Shown piece by piece: positions 25,030-36,070 of a DNA stretch of 64,000 bases. The stretch is taken from positions 43,476,975-43,540,974 of the forward strand of contig CM067564.1 in NCBI GenBank assembly GCA_034336665.1. The letters are read 5' to 3'. This stretch comes from Luscinia megarhynchos. Its lineage: Eukaryota > Chordata > Aves > Passeriformes > Turdidae. A program made the position numbers and the translations under genes. A model generated the notes under the pieces. It ran no database searches, was not told the DNA's origin, and saw only the letters and a program-made list of their open reading frames with translations. The first letter of the stretch is position 1, and each line of letters opens with the position of its first letter.

Positions 25030-25241
25030 GGATGGAATGGAATGGAATGGAATGGAATGGAATGGAATGGAATGGAATGGAATGGAATGGAATGGAGTGG
25101 AATGGAATGGAATGGAGTGGAATGGAATGGAATGGAGTGGAATGGAATGGAATGGAATGGAATGGAATGGAATGGAATGGAATGGAATGGAATGGAATGG
25201 AATGGAATGGAATGGAATGGAATGGAATGGAATGGAGTGGA
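25030..25241 (+). repeat. GGAAT pentanucleotide array with a 20-bp higher-order block
   Basis: About 42 units of GGAAT. GGAGT variants occur at 25,095, 25,115 and 25,135, exactly 20 bp apart, and once more near the right edge. All forward and reverse frames are open because the period is 5, giving artefactual EWNGM-type proteins. The unit equals the classical vertebrate satellite pentamer. Confidence 0.97.
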
Positions 25242-25728
25242 GCTGTCAGCACTCAGAACTTTTCACTGAATTTAGCTCTAAGTAATAAAGTTTTACAATA
25301 AACCACACTTTGACAATGAAGAAAATCCTTCCAAGAAGAGTTTTCCTCTCTGTTTCACAAAATATCGACCTGCTCTTTCTGGTTATGAAGCCAAACTGAA
25401 ATTTAATTTAACTCTGATTTGTTTCTTGCTTTTTTAACAAGGCAGGACAAAGAAAGTGGATGGTCAATTTAAGATTTTTAACCTGCAAGAAACACCAGCA
25501 TTTACACCCCAGCTCAACAGAAACAACTTCACCCTCTGCAACGACTTGTAAAATGAAATTCTACAGTTTTTCCACAATTCCCTGTAAAACTTTTTAAATG
25601 GTGTCAGCTGAGAGAAAACAAGTGCAGGGTGACCAAACCATGGAGGAAAGAGCACCTTGGTGGTGGCACTGAGCACTGCTCCCACACTGGCCTTGTTCAG
25701 GGGCTGTTCTAGTTTAAAAAAAGTGAAT
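25242..25728. other. Unique DNA, nothing recognised
   Basis: AT-rich single-copy sequence. No feature found. Confidence 0.4.
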
Positions 25729-25850
25729 TTTCATGGAATGAATCCCAGGCTGATTTGGTTTGGAGGGACCTGAAAGATCATCTTGTTCCAGACCCCTGCC
25801 ATGGGGATACCTTCCCCTGGACCAGCTTCTCCAAGAACTGTGCCAGCATT
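25729..25850 (-). mobile_element. CR1 3' fragment
   Basis: TGATTTGGTTTGGAGGGACC, then GAAAGATCATCTTGTTCCAG, CCCCTGCCATGGGGATACC and a partial end. Confidence 0.85.
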
Positions 25851-26122
25851 TCTGACTGCAAGCCAGAATGGTTAATATCCAGCTATTCCCAAATGTCAGA
25901 GAGGAGGGTTTAGGAGGGATGTCCCAGAACAGGGAGAGGTTTGGGCCATGGGACATGTTTGGCTGCAGCACATCTGGTTGCACTCCTCCAAACTGCTTTT
26001 CCCATCCAAAATCCAGCTGTGGGATGGAGCCTGATGTGATTGTGACTCAAGGGCACAATGGCTCTGCTGTCCCTCACCCTGCTGCCCTCAGGTCCCTGCA
26101 GAGCCAATCCCACCCAGCCTGG

Positions 26123-26598
26123 TGACAGGAATGTCACATTTGTCTTTACAAACAAGCTGTGGATCTGCTGGTAGGTAAGGTTAGCATTGAGAGATAAAAG
26201 AAGCAATGGGATGGATTCCACTGATTGATGAATGGGAAAAGAGATTTAGGTTTGCTGATAAATGAAATTGGATATTGGAAGATGAAAGGAGCAATGGGGG
26301 GAAACTATGAATTCTATAGGAATTAAAAATTAAAAGGGAGGGTTATATATTAGAGGGGAATCTCAAGTGTCAGGTGTTTGGGAAGTCTGTGCCTCTCAAG
26401 TACCTCAGCCAGTGGGGAAAGAGAGAGGGAAAATGGGCCAGGAAATTGGGATAAAAGGAGGCTGAGTCCTCCAAAAATCTGAGAGACCCCAGGGGAATGC
26501 CCCATGGCCTCTCCCTTTATTCAAATAAAGCAGAAAGGAGTCCTCTGTCTCCTTTTTGGACATACACCTCTGGTGTTTGTGGGTTAATTTTCCTGACA
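26123..26598 (+). mobile_element. Solo LTR with 4-bp target duplication
   Basis: The ends are near-perfect inverted repeats, TGACAGGAA at the left and TTCCTGACA at the right. CTGG is present immediately outside both (26,119-26,122 and 26,599-26,602). A TATA-like ATAAAAGG at 26,451 and AATAAA at 26,524 are 73 bp apart, a normal promoter-to-polyadenylation layout for an R region. A 4-bp duplication is typical of gammaretrovirus-like (class I) avian ERVs. No internal retroviral sequence adjoins it, so this is a recombined solo LTR. Confidence 0.85.
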
Positions 26599-26602
26599 CT
26601 GG

Positions 26603-27020
26603 TGTGAACTGAGACCTGACTGAACTCAATCCACTTGTCCAGCTCTGAGATAAAGACCCTAAACAGGACTGGCCCCACTGGTCCCACTGGTGAAAATCCA
26701 GTGCCCACCAGCCTCTGGCACAGCCACCCAGCTGCTTTGGGCCCCCACAGAACCCCAGCACCACTGAGGCTGGAAAAGCCCTCCCAGGTCTATTCCAAGC
26801 TGTGCCTGATGCCCCCAGCTCTCAGTGCCACCTCCCTGGACACCAAAGCTCCCTGGGCAGCCCCTTCCAACGTTTAACAACCCTTTCCATGAGGAAATTC
26901 CTGCTGGTGTCCAACCTGGCCCAGCCTGAGGCTGTTCCCTCTCATCCTGTTGCTCACTGGTGGGAGGAGAGGCTGATCCCAGCCTGGGTGCAGCCTCCTG
27001 TCCCTCCAGATCATGGATTA
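26603..27020 (-). mobile_element. CR1 fragment, longer 5' extent
   Basis: It includes GATAAAGACCCTAAACAGGA and CTGGCCCCACTGG, which match the more 5' part of the CR1 3' region. CAACCCTTTCCATGAGGAAA and CCTGAGGCTGTTCCCTCTCA follow. A donor-like CAG|GTAAGT sits at 27,030/27,031 just beyond. Confidence 0.85.
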
Positions 27021-27846
27021 TTCATCACCAGGTAAGTATTTATCCCTAGAATCTTCTTCACTTGCACAGCAGCAAATTCTTCCTCTCCCATCTGGAATTT
27101 CTTCTCCTGACTATTAAATACCAGCTCCACAATAAAAATGCAATTTCTGTCCCTCCTGTCTTTTCCAAAACCCACCAGGTGAACAGCACAACAAGAGCAT
27201 CTCAGGTCTTCTCACCTGCCCTGGTTCTTGACAATTAATTGGGAAGAAATCTTTAAACCAGAGGAAAAGAGAAAGGGAGTGAAAATCTTTTCTGCTCTAT
27301 CCTTTTGCAAATGAGCCCAGGTTCCTGTAGGAACAAACCCAGGGCAAACAATTTTCCTAAAAAAAGGAAGGAATTGCTTATCCTGGCACTTTACCTAAAG
27401 ATTTCCTGAAGCTTTGCCCTCTTTGCTGTGCCCCCTTTCTGGAATCTCAAACTATCCATTTTTAATGGAATGTTTAAAGGTTTGATGAAAAAGTGACAGG
27501 TATTGACTTTTGTTCTGGCTCACTGCTGCTCAGCACTGATGAACAAGAAATGTGGGATTTCACAGCACTTCAGCAAGGGCTCTTTGGGGACCTCCTAAAA
27601 CCATGGCAATAAGGAGAGGAGATCTCCATGAGCAGAGTGAGGTGCCAGTGAGAGCAGCTGAAAGAGGAGCCTCCCCTTCCAGCTCTGTTACTTCCAACTC
27701 TTGATTTCCAGCCCCAGTCCCACCATGAGCTGCAATTCCTCTTTTGTAACCCTACAGCAAGGGGAGAAGCAGATTGACAAGTCCAGAGAAAACCAGCTGA
27801 TTAGTAAATGCAAAGAGAAAAACTTCTTGTCCATAAATAATGGAAT
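27021..27846. other. Unique DNA, nothing recognised
   Basis: Single-copy sequence between two CR1 elements. Confidence 0.4.
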
Positions 27847-27847
27847 C

Positions 27848-28620
27848 ATTGAATGGTTTGGGGAGGAAAGGACCTGAAAGATCATCTCATTCCAGAGGGG
27901 CAGGGACACCTCCCACTGTCCCAGGGTGATCCAGAGCCCAGTGTCCAGCCTGGCCTTGGACGTTCCAGGGATTCTCTGGGAATTCCAGACCAGTCAGGAG
28001 TTCCTTCCCCAGTCTCCCCTTTCCCAATTCCCTGTGTCCTGTCCCTCCATCCCTTGTCTCCAGCCCCTCTCCAGCTCTCCTGCAGCCCCTCCAGGCCCTG
28101 CAATGTGCTGGAAGCTCTCCCTGCATCCTTCCCTTCTCCAGGCTGCCAATTCCCAGCTCTCCACAGCCTCACACTGGATCCATCTCCTCTCCAAGGGATT
28201 GATGGATCCAGGGCCTTCCCTTGCAATCTCAGGGAACCATCAAGGCTCTCCCTTCCCTTTTCCTCTCTTTTCCATCCCCACTGGCCATCAAAATCCCTCT
28301 GGATGGATTCTGAGGGTCCTGAATCCCAGAATCCTGGGCTGCCCTGGCTGGGAAGGGAGCTCAGAGCTCATTGCAGGGACACCTCCCACATCCCAGGCTG
28401 CTCCAATCCTTCCTGGGCCATTGCAGGGATCCAGGGATTCTCTGGCAATTCCAGCCCAGCCAGGAATTCCTAATTCCCCAAATCTCCCCTTTCCCCATTC
28501 CCTGTATCCTGTCCCTCCATCCCTTGTCCCCAGTCCCTCTCCAGCTCTCCTGGAGCCCCTGGAATGTGCTGGAAGCTCTCCCTGTATCCTTCCCTTCTCC
28601 AGGTGAGCACCCCCAGCTCT
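27848..28620 (-). mobile_element. Dimeric CR1, copy 2
   Basis: Same order as the 23,418 copy: 3' monomer 27,848-28,170, linker 28,171-28,330, 5' monomer 28,331-28,620, all on the minus strand. The linker is nearly letter-identical to copy 1. The 5' side reaches further (CCTTCTCCAGGTGAGC and CCCCAGCTCTGCAGG), so truncation differs from copies 1 and 3. The flanking unique DNA differs from that of copy 1, so this is not a segmental duplication. Confidence 0.85.
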
Positions 28621-29565
28621 GCAGGTGGGGTCTCAGGAGACTTGAAGGGGAGAATGGCAACACACCCATTCATAAATCCCATAATTATTAATTACTATCA
28701 TCATATTAGTGACATCATCACTAAAATAACATTTGCTTTAAAGCTGCTGCTGGAGAAAAAAAAAAGTAACCTTCAACTCTGAGAAATATCAAAAACTGAG
28801 CAATCTGCAAGGAAATGATGATTGACAGAGGGGGAGGTAAAGAGCAGTGCTTAAATAATACATGGAAATCTGTAATTCAGCCTGACACAAATTCATTTTT
28901 CTCACTCTGCCACTCCAAAGTATCCAATCAATGAGACAAATCTCCATGGCAAAGCCATTATTTAAACAAAGCTGGCTTGGCTTAAAACCACAATAATTTG
29001 GGCCAATTTAGGACTGTGATATTATGCACCATTTCACATTGTGATGTGCTGAGAGATCCCACATTGATCTGGGGATGAAAAGCCAACAACATTTTGATAG
29101 TTCATAGATTTCCCCCTTTCCCTTTGCCTCCCAACCCCCAGATGTTGAATAGCACAGCAGCCACCACCTCTGCTTTCCACTCTGGGTTTGTTATCCCTGA
29201 AAGCCAAACTGGAGAGACTTCTTAAAAGAAGCAGCAGTAAAAAGAAGAGATAACGACTTAAATGCAGCTTTAACAATGCTGCTTTCTTCCCTTTTGAAAT
29301 AAGCATCTGGGCTTGTTTTTTTTTTCCTCCAAAATATGTTCAATTGCTGCCTCCAAATGCATCAGCAAAGAGAAATGGGAGGAAAATTATTCCTTGAGTT
29401 GGTGGATGGGATCAGATTTTAAGGACTCGACAGGAATTTTGGTTCAGCTCCTGATTCCCTGGAACTCTAAACTAAAAACCCTAAAACTAAAAAGGAATAG
29501 AAGATCCAAAGTTGCTCCAGTTTGTTGGATCAAGGCCATGGGAGTGCAGAGCTCTCAGGACTGAA
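28621..29565. other. Unique AT-rich DNA
   Basis: Nothing recognised apart from short A- and T-runs. Confidence 0.4.
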
Positions 29566-29665
29566 GACCCACAAGGATTGAAGAGGAATTGGAAGAGGCT
29601 GGAATCAGCGTCTCTGGGAGTGTTCAAAAAACACCTGAATGTGGAAATTAATGATTCTTTGATCA
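29566..29665 (+). mobile_element. Probable small CR1 fragment
   Basis: GTCTCTGGGAGTGTTCAAAA followed by AACACCTGAATGTGG resembles the CR1 segment with GTGTTCAAAAAACA. It is short and diverged. Confidence 0.5.
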
Positions 29666-30663
29666 ACCCCTCGATCTTCCTGGGTGTTCATTCCCCATCC
29701 ACAAAATGGGAGTAATTATCCTTCTGTTCTCTCATCCCTTGTTTGCCCACTTCAGCCACATTTCATCCTCTTTTCACCTGCCTGTGCCCTGCTGGGCCCC
29801 CACTGAGGCTGAAGGGCTGATTCATCACTGAAATGCTCATAACAAACAGAGATATTGCACCAGGATAATCTAAAATGGTTTTTCACCTCTGGCTTTTGTA
29901 GTTTTGCTAATCAGGAAACATGGAATTATCTCAATTTAGCAGCTGTCACTGTGCCACCCACCACTGGTGAAACTGGCTGGGTACCACAGTGACTGTGCAA
30001 CGAGCAGACAGCATGCCAAGAGAGCTCTAAAAAGCTGACTTAAATAGGAATATTCCCCCTTTTTTATTGCCTCACAATGGGATTTCAGCACAGCAGTCAC
30101 AAGGGAGAGGAAGATGAATTGTCTCTACAGACTCTAAATGCTGCCAGGAGCTCCTCGTGGCAAGGTGAAATCCATTCCTTTTTTTGTTCTCAGAGATTCC
30201 AACCCAAAGTCCTGGGGGTTTATTGCTCTGTGAATCAGCAATTGCAAAGCACTGCAGAACAAGGCAGCCAAAAAGTGACAGCTCTGAGGCAACTCTAATC
30301 CAGGAGGATTTGGGAGTTTATCCTGGAAAACACTGAAGGAGACATTCCAAAGTGAAAACTTTTTTGAGGATGTTTGCATTCAGAAACTCTGCCTGTTTTG
30401 AAGTGTCAGCGCTGGCTCACATCAAATAATCACAGGGAACAGCCCAAATTTGGCTTTTTCCTGCTGTGATGCAACCAGGAGCAGGAATCCCTGGGCTGGT
30501 TTTGTGTGGCAGCTGGAACATCAGAACAGACACTTGAAAGAGCAGGGAGAAAATACAGAGGAGGAGCTCAAGGGGAGTCTGGTCCTTGCTGTTCCTGCCA
30601 ATCCTTTGGGATAAAAGCAATTTAGAGAGGTCAGGGCACAGTGTCTCCCCAAGACTTAGAGGA
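29666..30663. other. Unique DNA, nothing recognised
   Basis: Frames here (up to 121 codons, partly built from the AAT array) lack splice support or family resemblance. Confidence 0.4.
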
Positions 30664-30666
30664 ATG

Positions 30667-30724
<58 letters not shown>

Positions 30725-30727
30725 TAA
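30664..30727 (+). repeat. AAT microsatellite
   Basis: About 20 ATA/AAT triplets with GAT at each edge, ending directly against a CR1 3' end. The array may have grown from the CR1 tail. Confidence 0.97.
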
Positions 30728-30832
30728 CGACTTTAAAGCCCACCCAGTTCCTTCCACCATCCCAGGGTGCTCCAAGCCCCATCCAACATGGACTTGGACA
30801 CTGCCAGGGATCCAGGACTTTAACAGAGACTG
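30728..30832 (-). mobile_element. CR1 3' fragment
   Basis: GACTTTAAAGCCCACCCAGT, then CCACCATCCCAGGGTGCTCC, AAGCCCCATCCAACATGG and GCCAGGGATCCAGG. Confidence 0.85.
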
Positions 30833-31868
30833 GATTTTAATGCTATTTCACATTTCTCTTGAGCTTTTTCATGATCAGGAAGGAAATTAATAGATGAACA
30901 CAGTTTTTATTAAACTGGATTAAACTTGAACCACCACCCTTGACAAGGAGTCCTTTAAGGTGTAGTTTGAGAATCACAGCAGGTGAAAATGCAAATAAAA
31001 ACAATTGATGATATTGTGAAGGTTCTAACAAGTGAAACACAGGAATGTGACTTTTTGGGATGAGGGAGCAGAACTCTGGCTGATCCTCAGGCAAGACAGC
31101 ACATGAACCATCTCCTATCTATCACAGCAATGATAATTTATTTTAAAAACACCCAAATCATTAAAATCCATCATCTAAAACCAACAAAACGTTCTTCAGT
31201 AGAACAATCACTGTCACCATGTGAGAATTCCAGATCATCACCTCAGTTCCAGACAGTGCCTGGTCAGTTCTGATTCTCACACATTTTATCACTGCCTTGC
31301 CTGTTGCTTTTCCCAAAAAAAAGTAGAATCTGGGAGGCCAAATGGAGCTCCTCACCTAACAAGACAAATGGATTTTATTGACTTAATCAAGGAGAGTAAC
31401 AACTCCACAGCTCATTTCTTCAGAGCTGCCTGGAACAAACTCTGGGGGCACAGGAGGAGATGTAAAACCCAGCCCATAAATTATGAGTTCATTAAAGGAA
31501 TGCCAATGGGAGCAGCTTCAGAATGGAACATCCACATTCTGCAGAGGTTTCCACAGCCAGTGGGCAAAATATTGACTCCCAACAAATGAGGCAGGAGATC
31601 TCCACATCATAAATCATGGGAAACTCCATAATTTTTCTCCTTCTGCTGATGAGGTTGTTCTGCTGCTCTGTATTTGGTGGGATAGCAAACCAAGGGTTAT
31701 CCCATTTTTTGCTGCTGTTGTTCACAAAGCTTGGCTTTGCCACAGACTTTCCCATGGAGCTGTTGTGTCTCTGCTTCCCTAAATTTGCCGTGGAAGGAGC
31801 AGCTTGGGCTCAGATTTGCCAAATTTGGGCCCCGATGGTGATGGATTATTCCTCTGAGACATACAGAG
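30833..31868. other. Unique DNA; 31,340-31,520 may be constrained
   Basis: A 122-codon plus-strand frame crosses 31,221-31,589 without splice support. The stretch has low repeat content and an even composition, as conserved non-coding DNA often does; untested. Confidence 0.3.
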
Positions 31869-31948
31869 AGCTCTTGGGGTGTCCTCTGCAGGGCCAGGAG
31901 TTGGACTCAAGGATCCTCTTCCAACTCAGGATGCTCCCTGAAGGGGAA
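31869..31948 (+). mobile_element. CR1 3' terminal fragment
   Basis: GCAGGGCCAGGAGTTGGACT, then CAAGGATCCTCTTCCAACTC and AGGATGCTC, the end of another CR1 subfamily. Confidence 0.7.
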
Positions 31949-32020
31949 AAGTCTCACTTTTCCTCCTGGATGGGTAAAAATCCCGGGACAGAGGCTTTGC
32001 ACAGCATTTATTGAAGGCAC

Positions 32021-32729
32021 TGTCCTGGTTTGAAGGACAGGTGTCTGCCAATAAAGGCAGAAGATTCTCTTTGAAGTGGAGAATGTAAACCCCCTCCCTC
32101 CAAATTATTATGATAATTTTGAAATTAAGGGGCTCTCAAACAAAGAGATGGGAATTAGGAATAACAGTTCTTTACTAGGAAAATTAAAACAGAAATGCAG
32201 CATTACAAAGAACAATCCCAAACCCTGCCAGAGTCAGAATCCAAGCTGACACCCGTCAGTCAGGCAGGGTGTTGGCAGCAGTCCCATTCAATGGTGGCTG
32301 CATCCTCCTGCAGGGGCAGATGTGGTTCAGCTGGAGCAGTGCTCCTGGAGAAGGTGCAGTTTCCTCTGAAGCTCCAGGGATGATGTGGAAAGGTCTGGTT
32401 TTCCTCTGGAATGCAGTGGGAAGAAGGTGCCTTGGTGTCCCAAATCTCAGTTTTTCTCTGGGTAGGAAAGGCTTGGCTCCTGCCCTGGCTGGAGCATCTC
32501 CCAGTGGGATGATGGAATTTGATCAGTCATGCCCTGGGACTCCATGGCCATTAACAGGAGATATCTCCTGCAGGGAGGATGGGCTGTGGCAAAGATAAAG
32601 ATGATTGCCCAGCTGGTTTTTGGCTGGCCCATGAGCAGATAATGTGTGCCAGGAGATCAGGATCACTGCCCCACCTGGTTTAACAGCTGGGGACAGAATT
32701 CACATTGCTGGTCACACCAACCCAACACA
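32021..32729 (-). mobile_element. Solo LTR, copy D of the ~0.7 kb family, with target duplication
   Basis: Plus-strand view: starts TGTCCTGGTTTGAAGGACAG and ends CACACCAACCCAACACA. GGCAC lies directly outside both ends (32,016-32,020 and 32,730-32,734), a 5-bp target-site duplication. Its sense strand is minus, so the polyadenylation region (AGTAAA form) lies near 32,176. It defines the true ends for the other three copies. Confidence 0.93.
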
Positions 32730-32734
32730 GGCAC

Positions 32735-34188
32735 AAACACACAGGGACAGGCACTGAGTGAGATCAGTAAAAAGAGGATAAAGCAACCAAGTACAAATTG
32801 CCCAAATTGCCAAATATTAGCAACAAACCTCCAAATTACCCGAAGCAGCTTCTCTGAGGTAACTCAATTCCTCCATTCAGAGCTGAAAAAATGTTAAATC
32901 AGGACCAAAGAGTGATTATATCGATTTGTACACCCTGAACCATGGGTATAGGAAATAAATGAGGGGAAAAAAAACCTCAAAACACACACACAAAAAAAAG
33001 GAGAAAATATTTCTATCAATTTCATGTATTCCTCTCAGGGGTCCACAGCCACCAAGGCACAAAAAATTCTGTTCCAAGAGGGAATGATCAGTTTTTATTT
33101 CCAGACAAATACACGACAGATGATTTCTTATTTTGTTTTTTAACTAAACAGCAAAATTTCGAATGAGGCCTGAAGAGGGCTGCACACCCTGACTCGGATA
33201 TTTACTGCTCCTAATGGGCCAAATTAGGCTGCTGGTGATTAAGATCAAGCCTGGAATAATGAATGGGCTCTTCACAGCCCAAGCCTTTGATTTCCAGGGC
33301 TTTGGACTGGATGCAGATGGAAGTGAAAGCACTGGGCAGCTGATGGGGCTGGGATGTGGCCACTGCGAGCTGATCACCTTTAGCCAAATTTAGGATGGGC
33401 TGGGCAGAAATCTGGCCTGAGGTATCTCAGAGAGCTGTGTCACCACTGTTTCTGCTCTGCTGACACAGATTGCTGCTTTAAAGAGGATTTTCTAGAGGCA
33501 GGCAGAGCAGAAGCAATGGGAAAAAAAGTATTTTTCTGACAGTTTGAGGAAAGATGCTGTCAAGAGTTTCCTCACTCACCTCTCCTTAATCCCATTTTTC
33601 CCCCTCTTGCCTGTTACTGCTGCCCTTAGAGCAACGTCCTGCCTTGAGGACTTTGGACATCACTCATGGACAGAAGGCAAAGCAGCTCCAATTCCTCCCA
33701 TTCCCCACGTTAAACTGCCACATTCCAAAGGAAAATTTGTTTCTGGGTTCCTACAAGTGCATTGGAAATTAGGAGTAAAAGCCCAGAGAGCAGAGAAAGT
33801 TTCTGGTAGTGGCTGTAGTTAAAGTTAAATAGAAAGGTCACCTCCTGGACTGTGCTCCTCTATAAACCAACAAATTATTTCTCTTATTGCTGTGATTGTT
33901 CTCCAATCAATTTGAGAAGCTTTCAGAGCCACAGTGATGGGGGAGGTCAGCAGAGGTCACATGGAGGGAGTGGGGACAAGGAGCTTTACCTCTCTGTGCC
34001 AGGTTATTCATGGCTTCTACACCTCTGCTTTCCATCCATTAAAAACGGGACAGTGACCCTTCCAAACACAGAACCTGCCAGGTGCTTCCCAATCTTCAGG
34101 GAGAAGCCTCCTTAGAAATCAGTTGTCCCAATTTAAATCCCAGAAAACTCATCAGCTGGGATGCAAGCACTCAGAATTGGAAGAGAAA
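32735..34188. other. Unique DNA; 33,140-33,420 resembles a conserved non-coding element
   Basis: At 33,200-33,290 closely spaced TAAT-type cores (CTAATGGGCCAAATTAGGC and GGAATAATGAATGG) with a few CpGs stand out from the surroundings. No repeat is recognised. Confidence 0.3.
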
Positions 34189-34189
34189 A

Positions 34190-34935
34190 CCCCAGGGAGA
34201 GCTCAGAGCCCCTTGCAGGAGAGCTGGAGAGGGACTGGGGACAAGGGATGGAGGGACAGGACACAGGGAATAGGGAAAGGGGAGATTTGGGAATTAGGAA
34301 TTCCTGGCTGGGCTGGAATTGCCAGAGAATCCCTGGATCCCTGCAATGGCCCAGGAAGGATTGGAGCAGCCTGGGATGTGGGAGGTGTCCCTGCAATGAG
34401 CTCTGAGCTCCCTTCCCAGCCAGGGCAGCCCAGGATTCTGGGATTCAGGACACTCAGAATCCATCCAGAGGGATTTTGATGGCCAGTGGGGATGGAAAAG
34501 AGAGGAAAAGGGAAGGGAGAGCCTTGATGGTTCCCTGAGATTGCAAGGGAAGGCCCTGGATCCATCCATCCCTTGGAGAGGAGATGGATCCAGTGTGAGG
34601 CTGTGGAGAGCTGGGAATTGGCAGCCTGGAGAAGGGAAGGATGCAGGGAGAGCTTCCAGCACATTGCAGGGCCTGGAGGGGCTGCAGGAGAGCTGGAGAG
34701 GGGCTGGGGACAAGGGATGGAGGGACAGGACACAGGGAATGGGGAAAGGGGAGATTTGGAAAGGAATTCCTGGCTGGGCTGGAATTGCCAGAGAGCTGTG
34801 GCTGCCCCTGGATCCCTGTCCAAGGCCAGGCTGGATGGGGTTTGGAAGCACCCTGGGACAGTGGGAGGTGTCCCTGCCATGACAGGAGTTGGAATGATCT
34901 TTCAGGTCCCTTCCCACCCAAACCATTCCATATTT
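34190..34935 (+). mobile_element. Dimeric CR1, copy 3 (inverted relative to copies 1 and 2)
   Basis: Plus-strand order: 5' monomer 34,205-34,445 (ending AGGATTCTGGGATTCAGGAC), linker 34,446-34,605, 3' monomer 34,606-34,935 ending AACCATTCCATA. The monomer-linker junctions match the other two copies. The 5' truncation is much shorter, starting at about GCAGGAGAGCTGGAGAGGG. Confidence 0.85.
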
Positions 34936-35795
34936 CTGTTATTATTAGCAAGTGATTACAAGAACACTCAGTGCACTTCCAGCTGTAGGATGATCCCCGT
35001 GAATGAACAGCTCACACCAAGTCCCAAAATAAAACTGCCAAGCACAGAAGCCAGGAAGTCAAACTCTACAACACAAAGGGAACCCAGGTTTACACATCCA
35101 CACAATGCCACAGAGAATATCCCACCCCAAGCCCATCCTGTGGCTTTGTGCCCCACCTCGGGAGCCCTGTGCCAGGGGAAGCAGAGCCTGGCAGGGGATT
35201 TGTGTGGAAACCTCTCCCTCATCACAGGGAGCATTTCAGTCCCACTCCAGGGGCAGCAAATTGGGATGCTGAGGGTCTCCTTGTCGGGAGATTGGGTGTG
35301 GAAGGCAAGAGGAGCAATCAGGCACCAGCAGCACTCGATGAAGTCTCACTGACACAGCCCTGGTGTCCAATGAATGATTTAGCACTTGTTAAACTTCTCC
35401 CATTGTGAAAGCAACCCATTATTTTCCTGCTCGTGCTCTGCAATGCCTCAATCACTGACAGGAGGAGTGAGTGAGAAATAATAGAGTTCATTTTCGACTG
35501 CTGTCGTTCAATAGCTGTTCTGTGTACCCCATCTGCCATTGTTTCAGCAACAAGGGAGCTGATGGCTTTTTCTCATCTCCTTTTCGGATCCCACCTCTTT
35601 TACAGTCCCCAATAACATCCTGTAACATCACAAGTGCTCAATCCAGGAGTTTTTGCAAAGAAAAACACTGTGCTACAGCACTCAGGGAAGGGGAATATGC
35701 ATCACTTACAGCAAGGCAGCTTCCAAATCCCAAGTTTAAATTCCTGTCATAGCAGGATTTACTGATTAAAGCTTTGGGGTTTTGTCAGCTGAGAG
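34936..35795. promoter_or_regulatory. Unique DNA with a possible regulatory core at 35,420-35,640
   Basis: The core has TGACAG at 35,456 (TALE homeodomain type), an E-box CATCTG at 35,530 and a SOX-type CATTGTT at 35,537. Two CpGs lie near 35,495-35,506 in otherwise CpG-poor DNA. These are only motif matches; conservation could not be tested. Confidence 0.2.
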
Positions 35796-35799
35796 TGGG

Positions 35800-36070
35800 G
35801 AATTTGATGAGATTCAAGAAGAGCAAGTGCAAGGTGCTGAGGTGGGTCAGGGTTTCCCTAAAGAAGGGATTGAGAGCAGCCCTGACCAGAAAGGCAAGAG
35901 AATCCAGGGTGGGCAGGTGAGGGCTGGGATCATCAGGTGAGACCCCACCTGCAGAGCTGCCTCCAGCATCAGAAGGGTGGAGCTGCCCAGGCAAAGCTGA
36001 GGAGAGCAGGAAGCCTGGGGGGAATGCTGCAGCCCAAGAGGCAGCTGAGCTGCACCCCAGGCCCTGCTTG
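35800..36070 (+). mobile_element. CR1 internal fragment
   Basis: GGGATTGAGAGCAGCCCTG and GCAAGTGCAAGGTGCTGAG are characteristic of the CR1 region upstream of its 3' UTR. They are followed by TGAGACCCCACCTGCAGAGC. No 3' end is attached. Confidence 0.75.

Noticed and set aside
24986..25301. Open frames encoding EWNGM-type or FHSIP-type repeats
   Set aside because: A period-5 array without stop codons is open in every frame; no gene is implied.
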